Source: Alphaproteobacteria bacterium (GTDB lineage Bacteria; Pseudomonadota; Alphaproteobacteria; UBA9655). From it: a DNA stretch of 37,062 bases. How positions within the stretch are numbered: the stretch's first letter is position 1; each line of letters begins with the position of its first letter. The stretch is taken from the NCBI GenBank assembly GCA_020049895.1, contig JAGVLE010000012.1, positions 1 through 37,062 on the forward strand. Reading direction: 5' to 3'. The notes under the pieces were generated by a model that worked only from the letters and a program-made list of their open reading frames with translations, was not told the DNA's origin and did not search any database. The position numbers were made by a program, and so were the translations under genes. This document shows, piece by piece, positions 31,636-37,062 of this stretch.

Positions 31636-33789
31636 ATGAGTAAAGAATATTTCTATAGAAGTTTTGTTTATGTATTAGTATTTTCTTTGCTCAATATGCA
31701 ATTTTCCTCAGTCGCTTATGGAATGAGACAGGAAGGGGGGACAGCCTCTGTGGATGAGGCGTATATGGATAAGACAGGGAAATCTGCGATACGCCTTTCT
31801 GAATTGCGGAAAACAGATCTTACACAACCTATTCTCGATCAACAGAGTGGTAATATTTCTACCTCTCATGCGCTTTTAACTACAGAAGAGATTAAAGACT
31901 CTTTCAAACCTGTTCTGCGCAGCTTCATGGAAAAGATCTATACTAACGAAGACAGAAGCACGCAAACACGGTGGATTATTCTAGGTGTTGCGGGGATATG
32001 GGCTGGCTTCGCCTCTCTTGCCATACTTTCGCTCTTTATGGAGGATGGCTCTACCCTTTCTTTTTTAGAATATCCTGTTGATGATGATGCAAGCGTGACT
32101 GTTCCTCCTATTACAACAACTGAGTATGTTATAGGAAGCGTTGCCGGAGCATTGGTCCTTCCCGATCTTTTATCACTTGCCAGTCATGCTCTTAAGGGGG
32201 GATATGCTCCCTTTAAGAATCACCGTTCGATAGAAGAACAAGATCCTCTTAAGAGAATTGTATTTTATACGTTAGCAGCGCCTACTGTGGCGATTTTAAT
32301 GGCTCAGTTGCTATATGCCTATATAACCAACGTTGTTGGGGCAGAAGGAGATGCTGTTTATGTTTTGTATGATAGGGGATTGCAAATCGCGCCTGCCGTT
32401 CCTTTTTTTTCTCTCCAACTTTTGAAAGATTACCGAAGTTTTTCTGTGAATTACAGACTTCTTTATGAATCATCTCGCAAAAAAATTGATAAGATTAGGG
32501 GCATCAAACGCGAGGGAGAAGAAGATAAGAGCGCCATCAGAGTACGTTTGGCTCATGGAATGCGGAAGCTTCTTAAGGAACCAGACCAAACGGAAACGCT
32601 TTCTCTCACTATCGAGAAACTTTTTGAAAAGACGCGCACAGAAAGACACGCTATCAAAGAGAAGCTTACAGCCTTAAGAACTATACAAAGTCCTGAAGTT
32701 ATCAGTGTCCATCAACAGCAGATAACAGCTCTTGAGGCGCAGTTGGAAGATCTAGAGGCACAAACGACGCTAAAACTCTTTAAGCTGCTCTATACCTTTG
32801 ATCAAGAGGAGGAATATAAAGCCGGAAAATCCCATCCTTGGTGGTATTATGGGGCTGGAATGACAGGAATCGCTCTAGGAGGTTTAGCCAGTGAAACAAA
32901 CTGGTATGGAAACGTCTTGATCGCTAATGATAGTTTAGGCGCGAGCTATACTCAATCTTATAGGCTTGGAACTCTCGCCAGTTTTGTGGCTGTTCCTTAC
33001 TTGATGGACAGGGGGCGATTTTGGTTGGAAGGGTTAACAAGCCTAATTCATCGCTATAATCCTGTGGAAAATGAGAGGACCATCCGGTCACCTGTTGTTG
33101 ATTTTAGCAAACTGCATCTCACCATGAATCTTTTGAATATGGCTAAGTGTACGTACCTGATGATTCCTGCAACAATGGTTGGAGGAGGGGCAATGTTTAC
33201 AGGGGTTGGTCCTGGCGCTCCCTCGATTCTTTGGAAAAATCAATTACAGACAATCATCCCAAGCTTATTGGCATGGGGAGCAGCAGAGAATAAAAATACA
33301 GGGCCTCGACATATGGAGAGCATCTCTCAAGCGGCACAACACTTTGGAATCCATCATGAAGCAACGACCAAAAGGCAAGAGGTGGCTAATTGGTTTCATC
33401 GCGCGGATAAATGGGTTGAAAAATTGGCAGGACATCATGTTCCCGAGTTGAAAGAGCTCCTTGATAAAAAACATGAAGACATCGAAGCCGGGAAAGTGAG
33501 TGCTGGTGAGCACAGTGATGGTTCAAGGAGTACAGATTCCCCGTCTTCTGATGAGCGGAAGTCGTCTGATGAAGTCCACAAGGGTTCGCCTGAGAGCACA
33601 TCTTCAGCAGAGGGCGTAACTTCTGGAGAAGGATTAGATTCTGTCCGAAAAACGCTTACATACAAGGGAGCAGAGGGGCAAGATCCAGGGCGCTCTGAGC
33701 ACAAAGGCGAATTTACGATCAACCCACTTGTTGCGGCTCAAAAGGGACATGATCCATCCACTCGACTTACATCTGACGATAAGCTTTAA
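31636..33789 (+). CDS. Polytopic membrane protein of unknown function with a signal peptide and acidic Ser-rich tail
   Basis: The protein is about 717 residues. After a signal-like segment (1-28, ending SVAYG) come hydrophobic helices in two groups, about 115-240 (ILGVAGIWAGFASLAILSLF, VIGSVAGALVLPDLLSLA, LAAPTVAILMAQLLYAYI) and about 400-560. They are separated by a charged helical, probably coiled-coil region (about 280-390). The last 110 residues are rich in Ser, Asp, Glu and Gly and lack hydrophobic segments. No family is recognised. The ATG at 31636 has AAGGA six bases upstream and is preferred over the ATG at 31618. With six to eight helices it may sit in a bacterial or, if secreted, a host membrane (inference). 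Confidence 0.75.
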   Translation: MSKEYFYRSFVYVLVFSLLNMQFSSVAYGMRQEGGTASVDEAYMDKTGKSAIRLSELRKTDLTQPILDQQSGNISTSHALLTTEEIKDSFKPVLRSFMEKIYTNEDRSTQTRWIILGVAGIWAGFASLAILSLFMEDGSTLSFLEYPVDDDASVTVPPITTTEYVIGSVAGALVLPDLLSLASHALKGGYAPFKNHRSIEEQDPLKRIVFYTLAAPTVAILMAQLLYAYITNVVGAEGDAVYVLYDRGLQIAPAVPFFSLQLLKDYRSFSVNYRLLYESSRKKIDKIRGIKREGEEDKSAIRVRLAHGMRKLLKEPDQTETLSLTIEKLFEKTRTERHAIKEKLTALRTIQSPEVISVHQQQITALEAQLEDLEAQTTLKLFKLLYTFDQEEEYKAGKSHPWWYYGAGMTGIALGGLASETNWYGNVLIANDSLGASYTQSYRLGTLASFVAVPYLMDRGRFWLEGLTSLIHRYNPVENERTIRSPVVDFSKLHLTMNLLNMAKCTYLMIPATMVGGGAMFTGVGPGAPSILWKNQLQTIIPSLLAWGAAENKNTGPRHMESISQAAQHFGIHHEATTKRQEVANWFHRADKWVEKLAGHHVPELKELLDKKHEDIEAGKVSAGEHSDGSRSTDSPSSDERKSSDEVHKGSPESTSSAEGVTSGEGLDSVRKTLTYKGAEGQDPGRSEHKGEFTINPLVAAQKGHDPSTRLTSDDKL

Positions 33790-33895
33790 TTTATTCATCA
33801 CCCCGTTTTGTTTTTGACAGGGTTTTAGATTCACGCGATTAAAATCCCTCTTGTCAGGGTACCTGCTGGAAGCCTTCAACCTGAGGTCTGCGGTT

Positions 33896-34013
33896 AACAA
33901 GGGCCTTATCTGGCAATCCTACGCACTCTTTTCTAATGTAAATCGCTGATCCTTTCCTAGGCCCTCGGGATGATGGGCGGAGACAATTTTTCTGTTGAAC
34001 TTAGGCCCTTGTT
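33896..34013. repeat. Possible small inverted-repeat element (MITE-like)
   Basis: AACAAGGGCCT at 33896 is the reverse complement of AGGCCCTTGTT ending near 34013. A third, shorter CCTAGGCCCT occurs at 33956-33965. The size of about 118 bases and terminal inverted repeats suggest a miniature element, but I see no clear target duplication. The rest of 33790-34158 is AT-rich with no gene. Confidence 0.35.
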
Positions 34014-34158
34014 TATGTAGGTTCGGGTACTAATTTGTTGTATTGATGTGTAAGTTTCACCGCCTTTAAACATCTATCTCCACAAATGTGACCGGATAAA
34101 ATCTTTACAGTGTAAGGCTTTTCTTTTTTGCAACTCAATATAGGAATAACTTTTAAAA

Positions 34159-34617
34159 ATGAATAAATATAATATATCCATGTTTTTTTTAATACTTTTT
34201 TCAACCAATGTAGCTATGAGCATGGATGAAGAAGCCGATTTTGACCCAAATGCTCCTATGACCCTCCCTATGCGCGCGCCAAGCTCCGGAGGATATATGG
34301 AGAGTATACAAATGGATCCCTGTTATCAGGTGTGTTGTCCTGCCATCAATAAAGAGGAGTTTGCAGGATGGTTGGCAGAGCGTAAGGCGATTACTTTTGG
34401 AGAATACTCTCTTGAAGATGCAATCACAGACTACGCAACCTATCTCACATCTAGGCATAAAAAATCTTTACAAGAAATATTGAAAGGTAAGGGCGAAAAT
34501 CCAGAGAATTATAGTCAAGAAATCAATAAAATTCTTCCTATTTTTCAAGAGATGTATCCACTTCTGGAGCCTATTATCTTTATTTATCAAGAAAGAAATG
34601 AAGATCACCCTTCTTGA
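34159..34617 (+). CDS. Small secreted protein of unknown function
   Basis: The 152-residue product begins with a signal peptide (about 1-21, MNKYNISMFFLILFSTNVAM). The mature protein is acidic and Pro/Met-rich at first (DEEADFDPNAPMTLPMRAP), carries the cluster CYQVCC, then a helical region with SLEDAITDYATYLTSRHKKS. No family is recognised. It stands alone between two long non-coding stretches, and its last codons overlap a terminator-like hairpin. Confidence 0.7.
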   Translation: MNKYNISMFFLILFSTNVAMSMDEEADFDPNAPMTLPMRAPSSGGYMESIQMDPCYQVCCPAINKEEFAGWLAERKAITFGEYSLEDAITDYATYLTSRHKKSLQEILKGKGENPENYSQEINKILPIFQEMYPLLEPIIFIYQERNEDHPS

Positions 34618-34628
34618 TAAGGTGATCT
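34602..34628 (+). terminator. Hairpin overlapping the end of the small secreted gene
   Basis: AGATCACC (34602-34609) pairs with GGTGATCT (34621-34628), followed by CATTTTA. The stem starts within the coding sequence, and the stop codon lies in the loop. It is a weak terminator candidate. Confidence 0.45.
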
Positions 34629-34661
34629 CATTTTACGCACTATAAGAACTCTCTAAAAAAT

Positions 34662-34699
34662 GTGAGGCAATGACAGCAAGCGCGTTGGCATTGTCTCAC
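34662..34699. terminator. Rho-independent terminator
   Basis: GTGAGGCAATG (34662-34672) pairs over 11 bp with CATTGTCTCAC (34689-34699), with one G-U pair and a 16-base loop. An A run lies upstream and TTTTCT downstream, so it can end the small secreted gene and perhaps act in both directions. Confidence 0.7.
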
Positions 34700-34960
34700 T
34701 TTTCTATAATCCCCCCTATGTCCTCAATTCTTTTCAAGAATTTTCGATCTCGAGAAGATCAGTGCCAGGGCATCCCCAAATTAGGCCCCCCACCCCTCAC
34801 AATCAATGACTCAAAGATAGGATCTGGGAGATGGGTTTCCTCGCGCAGGTAGCTTGGAAACATACCTTGAGAAGCGCCAGATTCTTGATGATAAGGACAG
34901 CTGATTTGTAAGATAGAGTATATTTTTGTATTGATTTGTTTTCTGTTTAATACTTAATAG
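34700..34960. other. Non-coding stretch, possible decayed gene
   Basis: Positions 34700-34900 are open in frames on both strands without a convincing start or ribosome-binding site. The minus-strand frame ends near 34776 and could be the end of a decayed reading frame. It includes C-rich tracts (34711-34716, 34786-34795). I cannot assign it to a gene. Confidence 0.3.
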
Positions 34961-34969
34961 TAATTTTTG

Positions 34970-34998
34970 TTGAAAAAATTTTATGCTAATGATATTGT
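34970..34998 (+). promoter_or_regulatory. Candidate promoter of a long leader upstream of the FG-GAP gene
   Basis: TTGAAA (34970-34975), a 17-base spacer and TATTGT (34993-34998) predict a start near 35005. A hairpin follows (GCTTA-gt-GGG with CCC-t-TAAGC, 35014-35038). The next full-length gene begins 270 bases downstream. Confidence 0.4.
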
Positions 34999-35073
34999 TT
35001 TTTTATTAGAAAAGCTTAGTGGGTGTGCGCCCTTAAGCGAGAGATGTTTCGATTGTCTATAGGGGGGGTATAT

Positions 35074-35118
35074 ATGAGAAAATATTATGTTTACCTTACT
35101 GTTTTCTATTCTTATTGA
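35074..35118 (+). CDS. 14-residue Tyr-rich open frame: leader peptide or relic of a signal peptide
   Basis: ATG at 35074 follows the purine tract AGGGGGGG (35061-35068) at a suitable distance. The product MRKYYVYLTVFYSY contains five Tyr. A shift to the next frame would continue as FSILIDSSYV, which together would look like a signal peptide, so it may be the head of a decayed secreted-protein gene. The alternative is a leader peptide, since hairpins follow. Confidence 0.3.
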   Translation: MRKYYVYLTVFYSY

Positions 35119-35186
35119 CAGTTCTTATGTCTAGCATGGAGTTAAGCTGGTAATTACTCTGAAGATACAGGAGAAAACAGACTCCT

Positions 35187-35237
35187 GAGGGGGCTGCATC
35201 ATTATTGTTGATGACGTAGCTGCTTGATAGCCCTCTC
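35187..35237 (+). promoter_or_regulatory. Compound RNA hairpin in the leader of the FG-GAP gene
   Basis: A 12-bp stem with one mismatch and a TTGT loop forms between GCTGCATCATTA (35193-35204) and TGATGACGTAGC (35209-35220). GAGGGG (35187-35192) pairs outside it with CCTCTC (35232-35237). Another hairpin, CAGGAG / CTCCTG, precedes it (35168-35187). The structure ends 41 bases before the ATG. Confidence 0.45.
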
Positions 35238-35278
35238 TAACTTTTGTGATTAATTTTTAATAGTATCAATATGTTCCT

Positions 35279-37062
35279 ATGAAAATGTCTTTTTACTATA
35301 AAATTATTTCCATAGTTCTGTTGTGCTTTTGCATGATGACGCTCCAGCAAGGCTATGCTGTGGGTGAGTGGGACGATGACATGCTTACGAATGTGCGTCC
35401 TTTTCCCAGAAAGAATATGGATCCTGAAATTGAAGACTATATCTCTTTTCAAAAAGGCTCTGTCTTTGATGCGCTGACACCGGAAGAGTCACCCTCAATC
35501 CCCACTCCCACACGGAAACCTATTTGTTTTATCGAATGTTCCAAAAGACTTTTTTCTTTTTTATTAGGTTTTTTATGGCTTTCTAGCTGGGTGCAACAAA
35601 CCTTTGCAACGGAGGAAATAAATTTATTTAACTTAGGGACTAGGGGGGTTACCTTTATGGGAGCTGGGACTGGCAATAGTATGGGCTGGTCTGTCAGTAG
35701 CGCCGGTGATGTCAATGGAGATGGTCTGGACGATATGGTGATGGGGGCACCTGGCTTTTCTTCGAGTGCAGGTATTGCTTATGTTATTCTCGGCAATCAT
35801 CATCCAGCCAGTAAAAATTTTAGTAATCCAGAAGATGGAAGCTGGATTCCCTTTATTGCTGCCGGGGCTTCATATAATACAGGTTACACCGTCAGTAGTG
35901 CTGGTGATGTCAATGGAGACGGACTGGGAGATATACTGATTGGGGCCCCTAGCGCAGGTTTGGCCTATCTCGTTCTCGGCCATCGTAATTTCACCAGTAT
36001 AAGTAGCCGGATTACTTTTTCAGGTCGCTATTTTACAGGTTACTCCGTCAGTGGTGCCGGCGATATTAATGGGGACGGGTATGATGATATGGTGATTGGG
36101 GCTCCTAGATATAGCAGTTCTTCCGGTCCAGGGATTGTCTATGTTGTCTTAGGTGGCCTTGATGTAAGCGATATAAGTTTTTTAAATTCAGCAGGTGAAG
36201 GGAGCCGTTGGGTTTTTTTTACAAACGCCGAGTCTGACTATAATATGGGATGGTCTGTCAGTGGCGCCGGCGATTTCAATGGGGATGGACTGGCTGATAT
36301 AGTAATTGGAGCACCTGGTTCTTCTAGAGGTATTGTCTATGCCGTCTTCGGTAACCATAGCTTAAGCAGTAAAAATGTTAGTAATCCAGAAGATGGAAGC
36401 TGGGTTACCTTTATTGGTGGCAATAGTGCAGGATCCTCTGTCAGTAGTGCTGGTGATGTCAATGGAGACGGGCTGGACGAGATACTGATTGGGGCACCTT
36501 CCATAGATACTGTCTATCTCGTCTTTGGCGCCGGTAATATAACCAATAAAAATTTTAGTAACTCAAAAGACGGATGGATTAGTTTTACGAATGTTGGAAG
36601 TGGATATCAGATAGGTTACTCCGTCAGTAGCGCTGGCGATGTCAATGGAGATGGTCTGGACGATATGGTGATGGGGGCACCTGGCATAGGTAGGGCTTAT
36701 CTCGTTCCAGGTGATCGCCATCTAAGCAATAAAAACTTTGGTAATCCAGCAGAGGGAAGCTGGACTACCTTTATTGGTGGCAGTAGTGCAGGGTACTCCG
36801 TCAGTAGTGCTGGTGATGTCAATGGGGACGGGCTGGACGAAATACTGATTGGGGCTCAAGCGTTTTCTTCCTATAAAGGTATGACCTCTCTTGTTTACGG
36901 AGAAGCCTCACCAACGTCACAACCCTCAAGCGCCCCAAGTCAGTCTAGTTCACAGCCCTCAAGACAACCAACGAGACAACCAACGAGACAACCCACAAGT
37001 AGACCCAGTCAGCCTAGCGGGCAGCCTAGTTCACAACCATCGATACAACCCTCAAGGCAACC
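35279..37062 (+). CDS. FG-GAP seven-blade beta-propeller surface protein with P/S/Q/R repeat tail (3' end outside window)
   Basis: The frame is open from ATG 35279 to the end of the window (594 codons, no stop), so the gene is partial. The N-terminus is a signal peptide (1-27, ending QGYA), and a second hydrophobic segment follows (about 91-110, LFSFLLGFLWLSSWVQQTFA). Seven FG-GAP repeats carry the Ca-binding motif D-x-N-G-D-G starting at D144, 210, 262, 332, 393, 454 and 513, enough for a complete integrin-alpha-type propeller. From residue 544 the chain is only Pro, Ser, Gln, Thr, Arg with a few others (PSSQPSRQPTRQPT style). This fits an exported adhesin or surface protein (inference). No good ribosome-binding site precedes the ATG. 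Confidence 0.88.
   Translation, partial: MKMSFYYKIISIVLLCFCMMTLQQGYAVGEWDDDMLTNVRPFPRKNMDPEIEDYISFQKGSVFDALTPEESPSIPTPTRKPICFIECSKRLFSFLLGFLWLSSWVQQTFATEEINLFNLGTRGVTFMGAGTGNSMGWSVSSAGDVNGDGLDDMVMGAPGFSSSAGIAYVILGNHHPASKNFSNPEDGSWIPFIAAGASYNTGYTVSSAGDVNGDGLGDILIGAPSAGLAYLVLGHRNFTSISSRITFSGRYFTGYSVSGAGDINGDGYDDMVIGAPRYSSSSGPGIVYVVLGGLDVSDISFLNSAGEGSRWVFFTNAESDYNMGWSVSGAGDFNGDGLADIVIGAPGSSRGIVYAVFGNHSLSSKNVSNPEDGSWVTFIGGNSAGSSVSSAGDVNGDGLDEILIGAPSIDTVYLVFGAGNITNKNFSNSKDGWISFTNVGSGYQIGYSVSSAGDVNGDGLDDMVMGAPGIGRAYLVPGDRHLSNKNFGNPAEGSWTTFIGGSSAGYSVSSAGDVNGDGLDEILIGAQAFSSYKGMTSLVYGEASPTSQPSSAPSQSSSQPSRQPTRQPTRQPTSRPSQPSGQPSSQPSIQPSRQ

Noticed and set aside
33435-33722. Minus-strand 95-codon frame opposite the acidic tail of the polytopic protein
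   Set aside because: It is an artefact of the low-complexity Ser/Asp/Gly codons on the plus strand.
35237-35715. Minus-strand frames under the start of the FG-GAP gene
   Set aside because: The plus strand carries an uninterrupted frame with signal peptide and repeats; the minus frames have no recognisable features.
36908-37062. Eukaryotic contamination as the source of the P/S/Q/R tail
   Set aside because: The tail is in frame and continuous with a bacterial-type signal-peptide/FG-GAP gene, without an intron or shift in base composition at the junction that I can see.
36960-37062. CRISPR array
   Set aside because: The repeats are short in-frame codon repeats without unique spacers of regular length.

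Overview
This is a moderately AT-rich bacterial window. It probably comes from an alphaproteobacterium of the host-associated Holosporales/Rickettsiales type, most plausibly a symbiont or pathogen of protists. The grounds are a Mg-type hemB, the lon-hup pair, an incomplete secE-nusG-rplKAJL block, CCA-encoding tRNAs, short dispersed intergenic palindromic repeats, a type VI secretion locus and many exported proteins I do not recognise. The order-level assignment is inference; no rRNA gene or taxonomic marker was searched.

Layout. 0-3.8 kb: hemB with a close-following PAS histidine kinase, bracketed by inverted copies of a dispersed repeat, then a convergent XRE-receiver regulator that looks like its partner. 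4.0-7.3 kb: secE, nusG, rplK, rplA, rplJ, rplL with recognisable promoters and an rplJ leader. The usual tuf (upstream) and rpoBC (downstream) are absent. 7.5-12 kb: a 14-TM MFS pump, a shared terminator, then hup and lon on the minus strand. 12.2-12.5 kb: tRNA-Gly and tRNA-Trp.

12.5-21.7 kb: a compact plus-strand operon for the membrane/baseplate side of a type VI secretion system: a SPOR-domain membrane protein, a His-rich lipoprotein in the TssJ position, TssK, TssL, TssM and TssA. The sheath, tube, spike and ClpV genes are not in the window. 21.9-24 kb: a second MFS transporter, tRNA-Tyr and a small secreted protein.

24.3-28.4 kb: the most unusual part. A protein with a LuxI-like (acyl-homoserine-lactone synthase) sequence pattern, but without its catalytic residues, lies close to a stand-alone LuxR-type autoinducer-binding domain with no DNA-binding domain. 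Between them are a CI-like XRE/S24 regulator with a palindromic operator candidate and a peptide deformylase. An MHS-family transporter is coupled to the LuxR-type gene.

28.7 kb to the end: an all-plus-strand run of five genes whose products start with signal peptides: a Sel1/Ser-Lys-rich effector-like protein, a His-rich protein, a polytopic membrane protein, a small protein, and a seven-blade FG-GAP beta-propeller protein that runs off the window into a Pro/Ser/Gln/Arg repeat tail. Long AT-rich intergenic stretches here carry dispersed repeats and RNA-like hairpins. I see no insertion sequence with an intact transposase, no CRISPR array and no phage structural genes.
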